From contig JAHHUA010000001.1 in assembly GCA_020024235.1 (NCBI GenBank), positions 1 through 40,780 of the forward strand: a DNA stretch of 40,780 nucleotides, written 5' to 3'. The notes beneath the pieces were generated by a model. That model saw only the letters and a program-made list of their open reading frames with translations. It was not told where the DNA came from and ran no database searches. Each line of letters opens with the position of its first letter. Positions within the stretch are counted from its first letter, which is position 1. Both the position numbers and the translations under genes were made by a program. Shown here in pieces: positions 25,137 to 33,299 of the stretch. The DNA comes from Oscillospiraceae bacterium (GTDB lineage: Bacteria > Bacillota > Clostridia > Oscillospirales > Ruminococcaceae).

Positions 25137-25778
25137 CTACTTGGAGTAGAGTTCGACGATGAGATGTTCTTCAACATCAATGTCGATATCTTCTCTGTTA
25201 GGCATACGATTAATCTTACCTGACATATTAGACTTGTCACATTCCAGCCACATTGGAACAGGTCTTGCTCCGCAAGCTTCAATTACAGACTTAATCTTTT
25301 CAGATTGTCTGGATTTTTCAGCTACAGCAATAACGTCGTTTTCTTTGCAGAGGTAGGAAGGAATGTTTACCTTCTTGCCGTTAACTGTAAAGTGGTTGTG
25401 ACGAACAAGTTGTCTTGCTTCTTTTCTGGAAGAAGCGAAACCTAATCTGTAAACGATGTTGTCCAAACGGCTTTCGACAATTCTCAAAAGGTTTTCACCT
25501 GTAATGCCTTCTTTACGTTCAGCAACTTCAAAGTATTTATAAAATTGATTTTCTGCAACTCCGTAATAACGTTTAGCGGATTGCTTAGCTCTTAACTGCA
25601 AACCATATTCGGAAACCTTCTTACGAGAAGCTCCATGTTGTCCGGGTACTGTAGGACGACCTGCCTGAGCACGTCTGTCCAAAGCACACTTATCGGAGTA
25701 ACATCTTTCGCCTTTAAGGAAAAGTTTTTTTCCTTCACGGCGGCATTGTCTGCAGGATGGGCCTGTATATCTAGCCAT
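25137..25778 (-). CDS. rpsD: 30S ribosomal protein S4, zinc-binding form
   Basis: S4 is a primary 16S rRNA binder that starts 30S assembly and helps form the mRNA entry helicase. The 213-aa protein has an N-terminal zinc site (Cys9, Cys12, Cys26, Cys31; C-x2-C-x13-C-x4-C) and an S4 RNA-binding domain with LRIVESRLDNIVYRLGFASSRKEARQLV. The ATG at 25778 gives the expected MARYTGPS start; the reading frame extends upstream only into rpsK. In many bacteria S4 represses the alpha operon, but no known S4 RNA element is evident here. Confidence 0.98.
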   Translation of the reverse strand: MARYTGPSCRQCRREGKKLFLKGERCYSDKCALDRRAQAGRPTVPGQHGASRKKVSEYGLQLRAKQSAKRYYGVAENQFYKYFEVAERKEGITGENLLRIVESRLDNIVYRLGFASSRKEARQLVRHNHFTVNGKKVNIPSYLCKENDVIAVAEKSRQSEKIKSVIEACGARPVPMWLECDKSNMSGKINRMPNREDIDIDVEEHLIVELYSK

Positions 25779-25804
25779 TTTGTTGCACCTCCTGATTTTA
25801 AAAC

Positions 25805-26206
25805 TTAAACGCGTCTTCTCTTTGGAGGACGGCATCCGTTGTGCGGAATAGGAGTAACGTCTTTAATCAGTGTAACTGTTAGACCGGTTGCCTCCAACGC
25901 ACGGATAGCAGCCTCACGACCTGCTCCAGGACCTTTAACATAAACTTCAACGGTTTTAAGTCCATGTTCCATTGCAGCCTTTGCAGCTGTTTCAGCAGCT
26001 TCTTGAGCAGCAAAAGGTGTGGATTTCTTAGAACCTCTAAAGCCCAATTCTCCGGCACTTGCCCAAGAAATAGCATTTCCTTGAGTATCGGAAATTGTTA
26101 CTATTGTGTTGTTAAAGGTTGATTGGATATGAACAGCGCCGCGTTCAATATTTTTACGTTCACGACGACGTGTACGAGTGGCCTTCTTTGGAGTAGCTTT
26201 TGCCAT
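25805..26206 (-). CDS. rpsK: 30S ribosomal protein S11
   Basis: S11 lies on the platform of the 30S subunit. The 133-aa sequence contains HIQSTFNNTIVTISD, AGRETAAKAA-like (seen as EAAETAAKAAMEHG), VKGPGAGREAAIRAL and a C-terminal PIPHNGCRPPKRRRV, all family landmarks. It is preceded by a good GGAGG and follows rpsM after 18 bp. Confidence 0.98.
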   Translation of the reverse strand: MAKATPKKATRTRRRERKNIERGAVHIQSTFNNTIVTISDTQGNAISWASAGELGFRGSKKSTPFAAQEAAETAAKAAMEHGLKTVEVYVKGPGAGREAAIRALEATGLTVTLIKDVTPIPHNGCRPPKRRRV

Positions 26207-26224
26207 CTCTTTATCCCTCCCTAA

Positions 26225-26593
26225 TTACTTCTTCTTATTAGCTATTGTTTTCTTTGGACCCTTTCTTGTACGTGCATTTGTCTTAGTACGCTGTCCTCTT
26301 ACGGGCAGACCTTTTCTATGACGCACGCCACGGAAGCATCCTACTTCGACAAGTCTTTTAATATTCATAGCTGTAGCTCTTCTCAAATCACCTTCAACTT
26401 GAACATTCTTGTCGATATATTCACGCAGCTTGGAAACATCATCTTCTGTAAGATCATTAACTCTTGTATCTGGGTTAATATCTGTTGCAGCAAGGATTTC
26501 CTTAGCTGTTTTCTGACCTATACCAAGAATGTAGGTCAGACCAATTTCAACTCGCTTATCTCTAGGCAAGTCAACACCAGCAATACGTGCCAT
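26225..26593 (-). CDS. rpsM: 30S ribosomal protein S13
   Basis: S13 lies in the 30S head and contacts the P-site tRNA. The 122-aa sequence starts MARIAGVDLPRDKRVEIGLTYI and has the helix-hairpin-helix region and the RHRKGLPVRGQRTKTNARTRKG C-terminal tail. AGGAGG precedes it. It follows rpmJ and precedes rpsK, the standard alpha-operon order. Confidence 0.98.
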   Translation of the reverse strand: MARIAGVDLPRDKRVEIGLTYILGIGQKTAKEILAATDINPDTRVNDLTEDDVSKLREYIDKNVQVEGDLRRATAMNIKRLVEVGCFRGVRHRKGLPVRGQRTKTNARTRKGPKKTIANKKK

Positions 26594-26628
26594 TTATTGT
26601 TGCACCTCCATTATATAGGTTTGCACTG

Positions 26629-26742
26629 TTAGCCCTGACGCTGTTTGTGCTTAGGGTTTGCGCATATTACCATTATGCGGCCTTTGCGTTTAATAACTTT
26701 GCATTTTTCGCACATGGGCTTAACGGAAGGTCTTACTTTCAT
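26629..26742 (-). CDS. rpmJ: 50S ribosomal protein L36, zinc-binding form
   Basis: A 37-residue gene read directly from the minus strand: start ATG at 26742, stop TAA at 26629. L36 is a late-assembling large-subunit zinc protein. It begins MKVRPSVKPMCEKCKVI and contains Cys11, Cys14, Cys27 and His32, the intact C+ zinc site. GGAGG lies upstream. It sits between infA and rpsM, its usual place. Confidence 0.97.
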   Translation of the reverse strand: MKVRPSVKPMCEKCKVIKRKGRIMVICANPKHKQRQG

Positions 26743-26787
26743 TTCATATACCTCCTTGTTTGTACCCTTTTTTAAGGATTAAAAACT

Positions 26788-27006
26788 CTATTTTGATCTC
26801 CATGTAATGCGACCCTTAGATAAATCATAAGGGGACATTTCTATGGTTACTTTATCACCCGGCAGGATTTTAATGAAATTCATTCTCAGTTTACCTGAGA
26901 TATGAGCCAGGATTTGATGACCGTTAGGCAGCTCAACTTTGAACTGCGCATTCGGCAATGCCTCAAGTACAGTGCCCTCTAATTCTATTACGTCTTCCTT
27001 AGACAA
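26788..27006 (-). CDS. infA: Translation initiation factor IF-1
   Basis: IF-1 is a single OB-fold protein that binds the 30S A site during initiation. The 72-aa sequence has MSKEDVIELEGTVLEALPNA, LPNGHQILAHISGKLRMNFI and SPYDLSKGRITWR, all characteristic. It starts at TTG (27006) with AGGAGG 8 nt upstream; the family N-terminus begins there. It lies between the KOW protein gene and rpmJ. Confidence 0.97.
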   Translation of the reverse strand: MSKEDVIELEGTVLEALPNAQFKVELPNGHQILAHISGKLRMNFIKILPGDKVTIEMSPYDLSKGRITWRSK

Positions 27007-27035
27007 GCAGACTACCTCCTTTGGTAACTAAAGCT

Positions 27036-27284
27036 TTATTTTTCCTCACCGTAATTAAAACGGTGCAAAGCATTTCTTATCTGTTTGTCGGTTCCAATTC
27101 TTTCCGAACTTAAAACCGTATTAGTTTTTTGCAGATGTTTAAGGTTTTTCTTTTTTGGCTTATCCAAAGTCCTTAATTTGCCATCACAAATGAAAGCAAA
27201 ATCATTTTCAACTTTAATCACTGCAAAAAAGCGATTTGCATCATGTCCGGACTTAGACATTACTACTGTTCCGACGGAAATCAT
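27036..27284 (-). CDS. KOW-domain RNA-binding protein
   Basis: An 82-aa protein with an N-terminal KOW/L14e-like beta-barrel (GTVVMSKSGHDANRFFAVIKV) and a basic KPKKKNLKHLQ segment. Similar small KOW proteins, sometimes annotated as L14E/L27E-like, sit between map and infA in many Clostridia; their role is unknown. Ribosome association is inferred from fold and location. It is preceded by AAAGGGGG and lies 12 bp after map. Confidence 0.8.
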   Translation of the reverse strand: MISVGTVVMSKSGHDANRFFAVIKVENDFAFICDGKLRTLDKPKKKNLKHLQKTNTVLSSERIGTDKQIRNALHRFNYGEEK

Positions 27285-27296
27285 TATTTTCCCCCT

Positions 27297-28043
27297 TTAA
27301 GCTTTGGTTAAGATTATCGGGCCATTGTCCGTAATCAAAATCGAATGCTCAAAGTGAGCTGCCAAACTTCCGCTTTGTGTAAGTACAGTCCATCCGTCCT
27401 TTGAAACTTTTATACCTTCTCCGACTGCATTAACCATAGGTTCAATGGCAATCGTCATACCGGGTACAAGTCTTGGACCTCTTCCGGATTTTCCATAGTT
27501 TGGAACTTCCGGTTCTTCGTGCAGTTCGCTTCCCACACCATGTCCTACAAAATCCTTTACAATAGCAAAACCGTTTTCCTCAACATAGTTCTGTATAGCA
27601 GAGCCTATATCTCCCAGTCTTGCACCGGATTGTGCCCGACTTATGCCTATATAAAGACTTTCTCTGGTAACATCCATAAGTCTTTGGGCTTCGGCGGAAA
27701 CTATGCCTGCAGGGAATGTTGCCGCATTATCTCCATGGTAGCCTTTATAACAAGCTCCCACATCTATGCTGACAATATCTCCTTCTTCAATAATTCTGCT
27801 GCCGGGTATACCGTGAATAACTTCATTATTAATAGAAATGCAGGCTGTTGCCGGAAATCCTCCGTAATTGAGGAATGAGGGAATTGCACCCTGAGATTTT
27901 ATATAATCGTACATCAGCTTATCCAAATACTTGGTGGATACACCAGGTTTTACGGCTTGGCCTCCGACGATAAGTGCCTGAGCTGAAATCCTGCCTGCCT
28001 CTTTCATCAGTTCAATCTCGCTCTTGTTTTTTAGCACAATCAT
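27297..28043 (-). CDS. map: Methionine aminopeptidase type I
   Basis: The enzyme removes the N-terminal methionine from nascent proteins. The 248-aa protein has the pita-bread fold with the two-metal ligands visible: Asp in SIDVGACYKGYHGD (two Asp), His in FVGHGVGSELHEEP, and the Glu residues in MTIAIEPM and HFEHSILI. No SH3-type N-terminal extension is present, so it is type Ia. It lies 2 nt after adk and precedes the KOW gene. Confidence 0.97.
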   Translation of the reverse strand: MIVLKNKSEIELMKEAGRISAQALIVGGQAVKPGVSTKYLDKLMYDYIKSQGAIPSFLNYGGFPATACISINNEVIHGIPGSRIIEEGDIVSIDVGACYKGYHGDNAATFPAGIVSAEAQRLMDVTRESLYIGISRAQSGARLGDIGSAIQNYVEENGFAIVKDFVGHGVGSELHEEPEVPNYGKSGRGPRLVPGMTIAIEPMVNAVGEGIKVSKDGWTVLTQSGSLAAHFEHSILITDNGPIILTKA

Positions 28044-28045
28044 TT

Positions 28046-28678
28046 TTACGCCTCCAAAGCTTTAAACACTAACTGTGAAGTTTCTTCCACAGTTCCCTCT
28101 CCGGGTATCTCTGCCAATATGCCTTTGGATTCATAATATGCTTTAAGGGGTTCAGTTAATTCATGATAGACTTTAAGTCTTTCCTTAACTGTTTCAGGTT
28201 TGTCATCTTTGCGAACAATGAGGTTTCCGCCGCATTTGTCGCATAACTCACCCTTTTTAGATGGATTATTTTCTATATGATAGGAAGCGGAGCATTTTTC
28301 GCATACTCTTCTTCCTGTCATTCTGCCTTCGATAAGGCTGTCGGATACTTCAATATCAATAACCTTATCCATGGTAACACCCATCTTATCCAAAGCCTCT
28401 GCCTGTGGTACTGTGCGTGGGAATCCATCAAGAATAAATCCCTTAGCGCAGTCATCTTTTTGCAGACGCTCTTTAATTATTCCGATTACCACTTCATCAG
28501 GAACCAAAGCTCCGGCATCCATAAAAGATTTAGCTTTAAGTCCCAATTCGGTTTCATTTCTTACAGCCTCTTTGAGAATGTTTCCTGTGCTGATTTGCGG
28601 AATGTCATAATGCGTACTAATTACTTCCGCCTGTGTGCCTTTTCCGGCACCGGGAGCACCTAAAAGAATTATCTTCAT
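28046..28678 (-). CDS. adk: Adenylate kinase, zinc-LID type
   Basis: Adenylate kinase balances ATP, ADP and AMP in the cytoplasm. The 210-aa protein has the P-loop GAPGAGKGT (residues 7-15), the GFPRT substrate motif and a long LID domain with Cys126, Cys129, Cys146 and Cys149 (C-x2-C-x16-C-x2-C), a structural zinc site typical of Gram-positive Adk. The adk-map overlap is nearly complete (2-nt gap). It follows secY. Confidence 0.97.
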   Translation of the reverse strand: MKIILLGAPGAGKGTQAEVISTHYDIPQISTGNILKEAVRNETELGLKAKSFMDAGALVPDEVVIGIIKERLQKDDCAKGFILDGFPRTVPQAEALDKMGVTMDKVIDIEVSDSLIEGRMTGRRVCEKCSASYHIENNPSKKGELCDKCGGNLIVRKDDKPETVKERLKVYHELTEPLKAYYESKGILAEIPGEGTVEETSQLVFKALEA

Positions 28679-28700
28679 TTGAAATCAAACCTTCTTTCAA

Positions 28701-30011
28701 TTACTCAAGGAATCCCTTATAGTGGCGCATCATCATTTTAGACTCCAGTTGACGTACAGTATCCAAAGCTACGCCCACTAAAATTATAACAGTTGTTCCG
28801 CCCAATGCTACATTAATCTTAGTAATGGAGGTAACTGCTATAGGAAGTATAGCGATAATACCAAGGAAAATACCACCGATAAATGTAATTTTACTTACAA
28901 TTTTTGCAATAAAATCAGAAGTAGGTCTTCCCGGTCTGATACCTGGAATTGTACCGTTGTTAGACTTGAGTCCGTTTGCTATTTCAATCGGATTATACTG
29001 AATTGAAATATAGAAATAGTTAAATGCTAATATAAGCAGCAGATAAATCACTGCATAGGTAAATGAGTTGTATCTGAAAAGGCTGAGGAAACCGTCCCAG
29101 AAACCCCCTGGTTTTGGAGCGACAAATCCTGCAATCATACCGGGAATAGCCAGCAAGGAGCTTGCAAAAATAACCGGCATAACACCTGACATATTTACCT
29201 TAATCGGAATGTAAGTGGATTGACCACCGTACATTTTTCTTCCTACAACTCTTTTTGCGTACATAATCGGAATACGACGTTCAGCTTCTGTCATAACAAT
29301 GATAAAGCCTATAACAATTACAAACAAAACTACAATAAAAGGAACAGTGATAAAGTAAATACTGTATTGACCGCCCTTAGTAGCAAGTTTAAGATAGTTG
29401 TACATCGTAGCGATTACAGATGGCAATCTTGAAACGATACCGGCAAACAATAACATTGAGATACCATTGCCTATACCTTTTTCATCAATTCTTTCTCCCA
29501 ACCAAATTACAAACATTGCACCGCCAACAAAACAGAAAACAATTACAAATTGTGCAAAAATTCCTTCTGCACCTGCTGAGTATTTAAGAGCTCCTGCGTG
29601 TTTGAGGAGTTTCATATAGCCATAACCTTCCAGCAAAGCTAAACCTACAGCAGTGTATCTTGTTATTTTATTCAGCTGTCTTCTGCCTTCTGCACCTTCC
29701 TTAGCAAGATTTTCAAGATAAGGAATTACAACTGCCATAAGCTGAACAACAATTGATGCGGTAATATATGGGGAAATGTTAAGTGCAAATAAAGTGGATC
29801 TGGAGAACGCACCACCGGAAAGAACATCAATGAAACCAAAAAGTCCACCGTTTGCGCTTTGTTCTGCAATCATTGCACCCAGTTTAGTGGGATCCAGGAA
29901 TGGAGCGGGGATAGCTGATCCTATTCTGAAAATCAGAATAATCATCAGTGTGTAGAGCATCTTTTTTCTTAAATCTTCAATCTTCCATGCATTTTTGAAA
30001 GTTTCGATCAC
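28701..30011 (-). CDS. secY: Protein translocase subunit SecY
   Basis: SecY forms the protein-conducting channel of the plasma membrane with SecE and SecG. The 436-aa protein has ten membrane segments and typical landmarks: GGLFGFIDVLSGGAFSR near the start, the TRYTAVGLALLEGYG block, GERIDEKGIGNGIS and the C-terminal MMRHYKGFLE. It starts at GTG 30011, with GAGGTG 7 nt upstream over the rplO end. rplO ends 1 nt before it, the usual spc-operon link. Confidence 0.98.
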   Translation of the reverse strand: MIETFKNAWKIEDLRKKMLYTLMIILIFRIGSAIPAPFLDPTKLGAMIAEQSANGGLFGFIDVLSGGAFSRSTLFALNISPYITASIVVQLMAVVIPYLENLAKEGAEGRRQLNKITRYTAVGLALLEGYGYMKLLKHAGALKYSAGAEGIFAQFVIVFCFVGGAMFVIWLGERIDEKGIGNGISMLLFAGIVSRLPSVIATMYNYLKLATKGGQYSIYFITVPFIVVLFVIVIGFIIVMTEAERRIPIMYAKRVVGRKMYGGQSTYIPIKVNMSGVMPVIFASSLLAIPGMIAGFVAPKPGGFWDGFLSLFRYNSFTYAVIYLLLILAFNYFYISIQYNPIEIANGLKSNNGTIPGIRPGRPTSDFIAKIVSKITFIGGIFLGIIAILPIAVTSITKINVALGGTTVIILVGVALDTVRQLESKMMMRHYKGFLE

Positions 30012-30012
30012 T

Positions 30013-30453
30013 CTACTTCACCTCAGCCTTTCCACCAGCCTCCTCTATTTTCTGCTTAGCAGACGCTGTGAATTTTACAGCATTAACTGTAAGTTTTTTG
30101 TTAAGCTCACCGTTTCCGAGAACTTTAACGCCGTCTAAGGTTTTCTTTAATATACCTGCTTTTACGAGTGCTTCTGCATCTACAACAGCTCCGTCTTCAA
30201 ATTTATTGAGGTCGGATACATTGATTTCTGCGTAATGTTTAGCAAAAATGTTGTGGAAGCCTCTCTTTGGAATTCTTCTTTGCAAAGGCATCTGGCCACC
30301 TTCAAAACCGGGTCTTACTCCGCCGCCGGAACGTGCGTTTTGACCTTTATGACCCTTGCCTGCTGTCTTACCATTACCTGAACCTGCGCCTCTTCCTACT
30401 CTGAAAGCTTTTTTTGCAGATCCTGATGCTGGAGAAAGTTCGTGCAATCTCAT
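30013..30453 (-). CDS. rplO: 50S ribosomal protein L15
   Basis: L15 helps late 50S assembly. The 146-aa protein begins MRLHELSPASGSAKKAFRVGRG, with the glycine-rich GSGNGKTAGKGHKGQ block and the GGQMPLQRRIPKRGF segment. The ATG at 30453 has AAGGAGG 8 nt upstream; a GTG three codons earlier overlaps that site. Order rpmD-rplO-secY is standard. Confidence 0.97.
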   Translation of the reverse strand: MRLHELSPASGSAKKAFRVGRGAGSGNGKTAGKGHKGQNARSGGGVRPGFEGGQMPLQRRIPKRGFHNIFAKHYAEINVSDLNKFEDGAVVDAEALVKAGILKKTLDGVKVLGNGELNKKLTVNAVKFTASAKQKIEEAGGKAEVK

Positions 30454-30474
30454 TTCCTGCACCTCCTTGCTTTA

Positions 30475-30648
30475 TTATGCTTCAGTTACTTCAACCAAGT
30501 GGCAAATCTTAAAGATTTTACCCTTTGTTGCAGCATTGTCAGGCTGAATTGATACAGCACCGATTTTACGAAGGCCTAGAGAATGAGCAGTGGCAATTTG
30601 GTCTTGTTTTCTGCCGACCAGGCTTTTTACGAGCTTAATCTTAACCAT
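30475..30648 (-). CDS. rpmD: 50S ribosomal protein L30
   Basis: A 57-residue gene read from the minus strand: ATG at 30648, TAA at 30475. L30 is a small 50S protein. It begins MVKIKLVKSLVGRKQDQ and continues SLGLRKIGA, matching the L30 signature. AGGAG precedes the start (30659-30663). It lies between rpsE and rplO, where L30 is expected. Confidence 0.96.
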   Translation of the reverse strand: MVKIKLVKSLVGRKQDQIATAHSLGLRKIGAVSIQPDNAATKGKIFKICHLVEVTEA

Positions 30649-30662
30649 TGTGCTTTTTCCTC

Positions 30663-31163
30663 CTAACCTAAAATTTCTCTTGGTGTCTTTCCTCTGATGT
30701 CTGCTACTTCTTTAGCATCTCTCAAAGAACCCAAACCTTGAATTGTAGATCTAACTACATTGCAAGGATTGTTGGAACGCAAGCATTTTGTTCTGATATC
30801 CTTGATACCTGCTGTTTCGAGAACTGCACGAACAGGGCCGCCTGCGATAACTCCGGTACCTTCTGGAGCCGGCTTCATCAATACTCTAGCTGCACCGAAT
30901 TTACCAATGATTTCATGTGGTATTGTTGTGCCTCTGAGAGAAACCTTGATGAGGTTTTTCTTTGCGTCTTCTATTCCCTTACGAATAGCGTCGGGAACTT
31001 CGGATGACTTACCAAGTCCGAATCCTACTGTACCGTTGCCGTCTCCGACAACTACCAAAGCTGCGAACTTGAATATACGTCCACCTTTTACTGTTTTAGC
31101 AACACGGTTGATTGTTACAACTTTTTCTGTCAAATCAAGTGTTGTTGGGTCTATAAGTGCCAA
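30663..31163 (-). CDS. rpsE: 30S ribosomal protein S5
   Basis: S5 contributes to decoding accuracy and the mRNA entry channel. The 166-aa protein has TEKVVTINRVAKTVKGGRIFKFAALVVVGDG, the family signature with GFGLGKSSEVPDAIRK, and the C-terminal PREILG. It starts at TTG 31163, with AAGGAGG 7 nt upstream; longer frames run into rplR. Family starts (A-L-I/K-x-x) fit this. Confidence 0.95.
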   Translation of the reverse strand: MALIDPTTLDLTEKVVTINRVAKTVKGGRIFKFAALVVVGDGNGTVGFGLGKSSEVPDAIRKGIEDAKKNLIKVSLRGTTIPHEIIGKFGAARVLMKPAPEGTGVIAGGPVRAVLETAGIKDIRTKCLRSNNPCNVVRSTIQGLGSLRDAKEVADIRGKTPREILG

Positions 31164-31179
31164 AAGTATCCCTCCTTCA

Positions 31180-31539
31180 TTAGAATTTGAGTCCGCCCTC
31201 ACGAGCACCCTCAGCTAACTCTTGTACACGTCCGTGATAAATGTAACCGCTACGGTCAAATACAACTTCGGAAATTCCCTTAGCCACTGCTCTTTCAGCT
31301 ACTGTTGTGCCTATTTTGCGAGCTGCTTCCTTGTTGCCGCCGTTGCCGTCAAAATCTTTATCCATTGTAGATGCACTGACAAGTGTCTTGCCTGTTTCAT
31401 CATCTATAATTTGTGCGTAGATGTGTTTAGCGGAGCGGAATACTGATAGACGAGGACGTGCAGTTGTTCCGCTTATTTTACGACGAACTCTTGCATGTCT
31501 TTTAAGCCTTGCTTTATTGCTGTCAAGCTTTGAAACCAT
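31180..31539 (-). CDS. rplR: 50S ribosomal protein L18
   Basis: L18 binds 5S rRNA in the central protuberance. The 119-aa protein has a basic N-terminus (RLKRHARVRRKISGT), RLSVFRSAKHIYAQIIDD and the C-terminal FDRSGYIYHGRVQELAEGAREGGLKF block. It lies between rplF and rpsE with short spacers. Confidence 0.97.
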   Translation of the reverse strand: MVSKLDSNKARLKRHARVRRKISGTTARPRLSVFRSAKHIYAQIIDDETGKTLVSASTMDKDFDGNGGNKEAARKIGTTVAERAVAKGISEVVFDRSGYIYHGRVQELAEGAREGGLKF

Positions 31540-31558
31540 GTCAATTTCACTCCTTTAA

Positions 31559-32104
31559 TTATTTCTTGCCTTTACCTGCTTTACCTTCCTTGCGGATGAT
31601 AAATTCGTCAATATACTTAATACCCTTGCCCTTGTAAGGTTCCGGTGGACGTTTTTCTCTTACTTCAGCAGCAAATTGTCCAACCTTCTGCTTATCGGGA
31701 CCACTGATAATAATTTTGTTTGGAGCAGGAACATCGATTGTAATACCATCGATTTCAGGCATAATAACCTGGTGTGAAAAGCCCAGTGTCATAACCAGGT
31801 CTTTACCCTGCTTTGCTACACGGTAACCAGTACCGTTTACTTCCAGTTCCTTTTTGAAACCTTCGGAAACGCCAACAACCATGTTGTTGATAAGTGTTCT
31901 TGTAAGGCCGTGCAGACTTCTATGTTCTTTTTCGTCAGAAGGACGAGTTACGATGATTTCATTTCCTTCAAGAGCGATAGACATATCAGAACTGAATGTA
32001 TTTTCAAGTGAACCCTTAGGTCCCTTAACAGATACATGGTTACCGTCTATTTTAACTTCTACTCCGGCAGGAATTGTAATAGGTTTTCTTCCTATACGAG
32101 ACAT
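31559..32104 (-). CDS. rplF: 50S ribosomal protein L6
   Basis: L6 sits near the sarcin-ricin loop and factor-binding site. The 181-aa protein shows MSRIGRKPITIPAGVEV at the start and the C-terminal PEPYKGKGIKYIDEFIIRKEGKAGK signature. Two repeats of the L6 fold are expected from the family. It follows rpsH and precedes rplR. Confidence 0.98.
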   Translation of the reverse strand: MSRIGRKPITIPAGVEVKIDGNHVSVKGPKGSLENTFSSDMSIALEGNEIIVTRPSDEKEHRSLHGLTRTLINNMVVGVSEGFKKELEVNGTGYRVAKQGKDLVMTLGFSHQVIMPEIDGITIDVPAPNKIIISGPDKQKVGQFAAEVREKRPPEPYKGKGIKYIDEFIIRKEGKAGKGKK

Positions 32105-32119
32105 ATTTATTGCACCTCC

Positions 32120-32518
32120 TTACCAAATAAATGCCAATACTTCGCCGCCGACATTCTCTTTACGAGCTTGTTTGTCGGTCATTACACCCTTAGATGTGGA
32201 AATTATAGCAACTCCGAGGCCTCTCATAACCTTTGGCAGTTGTTCACTTCCGGAGTAAATTCTAAGACCAGGTTTGGAAACTCTGCGCAAACCTTGGATA
32301 ACTTGGGATTTACCTGGGCCATATTTTAGCGTTATATGGATTATTCCTTGTTTACCGTCATCAATAATTTCAAAAGCCTTGATGTAGCCTTCGTCCAACA
32401 GGATTTGAGCTATGGATTTCTTCATATTTGATGAAGGAATATCTACTGTATCATGTTTCGCTGAATTTGCGTTTCTAATGCGTGTCAGCATGTCAGCGAT
32501 TGCATCAGTAATATGCAT
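32120..32518 (-). CDS. rpsH: 30S ribosomal protein S8
   Basis: S8 binds the central domain of 16S rRNA and, in E. coli, also a site in spc mRNA near rplE to repress translation. The 132-aa protein begins MHITDAIADMLTRIRNANSAKHDTV and has GLRIYSGSEQLPKVMRGLGVAIISTSKGVMTD. I could not identify an S8-binding hairpin in this operon. It follows rpsN. Confidence 0.98.
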   Translation of the reverse strand: MHITDAIADMLTRIRNANSAKHDTVDIPSSNMKKSIAQILLDEGYIKAFEIIDDGKQGIIHITLKYGPGKSQVIQGLRRVSKPGLRIYSGSEQLPKVMRGLGVAIISTSKGVMTDKQARKENVGGEVLAFIW

Positions 32519-32543
32519 GACGTCAACCTCCTTTGCTCGTAAA

Positions 32544-32729
32544 TTACCAGCTTGCTTTCTTTACGCCTGGGATTTGACCCTTATAAGCAAGCTCTCTGAA
32601 GCAGATACGGCAAATTCCGTATTTGCGAAGATATGCGTGTGGTCTGCCGCAGATTTTGCATCTGTTGTAAGCTCTGGTAGAGAACTTAGGTGCAGCCTGT
32701 TGTTTATTAATCATAGACTTCTTAGCCAT
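32544..32729 (-). CDS. rpsN: 30S ribosomal protein S14, type Z (zinc-binding)
   Basis: The 61-aa short form of S14 with a four-Cys zinc ribbon (Cys24, Cys27, Cys40, Cys43) in YNRCKICGRPHAYLRK and RICFRELA. It lies in the 30S head. The length and four cysteines fit the zinc-dependent type found in Gram-positives. It follows rplE and precedes rpsH. Confidence 0.98.
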   Translation of the reverse strand: MAKKSMINKQQAAPKFSTRAYNRCKICGRPHAYLRKYGICRICFRELAYKGQIPGVKKASW

Positions 32730-32743
32730 TAATTCTCTCCTCC

Positions 32744-33283
32744 TTACTTAGCGAACGGAGCGCCCATCATAGCCAAAAGCTCGCGAGCTTCTTCGTCTGT
32801 ATTTGCAGTGGTAACAAAACAAATGTCCATACCACGAATTTTGTCAATTTTATCGTATTCAATTTCAGGGAAAATAAGCTGTTCCTTAATACCGAAAGCA
32901 TAGTTGCCTCTGCCGTCGAAACCGTTAGGGTTAATTCCTCTGAAGTCACGTACTCTTGGGAGAGCTACATTAAAAAGTCTGTCCAAGAATTCGTACATAC
33001 GTTCTCCTCTCAGTGTAACTTTAGCGCCGATAACCATACCTTCACGCAATTTAAAGTTAGCAACTGATTTTTTTGCCTTACATGGGAAAGCTTTCTGACC
33101 TGTAATTTTTGCCAAATCGCCAAAAATGCTTTCCATTACTTTTTGGTTGTCTCTTGCTTCACCGCAGCCAACGTTGATTACTATCTTCTCAAGCTTGGGG
33201 ATCTGCATGACACTCTTGTAGCCGAACTTTTTATTAAGAGCAGGAGCTACTTCGTTTTTATATTGTTCTTGTAGTCTAGCCAT
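32744..33283 (-). CDS. rplE: 50S ribosomal protein L5
   Basis: L5 binds 5S rRNA and contacts the P-site tRNA. The 179-aa protein contains PKLEKIVINVGCGEA, the LREGMVIGAKVTLRG block, RVRDFRGINPNGFDGRGNYAFGIKEQLIFPEI and the C-terminal EARELLAMMGAPF. It lies after rplX with a 16-bp spacer. Confidence 0.98.
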   Translation of the reverse strand: MARLQEQYKNEVAPALNKKFGYKSVMQIPKLEKIVINVGCGEARDNQKVMESIFGDLAKITGQKAFPCKAKKSVANFKLREGMVIGAKVTLRGERMYEFLDRLFNVALPRVRDFRGINPNGFDGRGNYAFGIKEQLIFPEIEYDKIDKIRGMDICFVTTANTDEEARELLAMMGAPFAK

Positions 33284-33299
33284 GTTTTATCCTCCTTAC

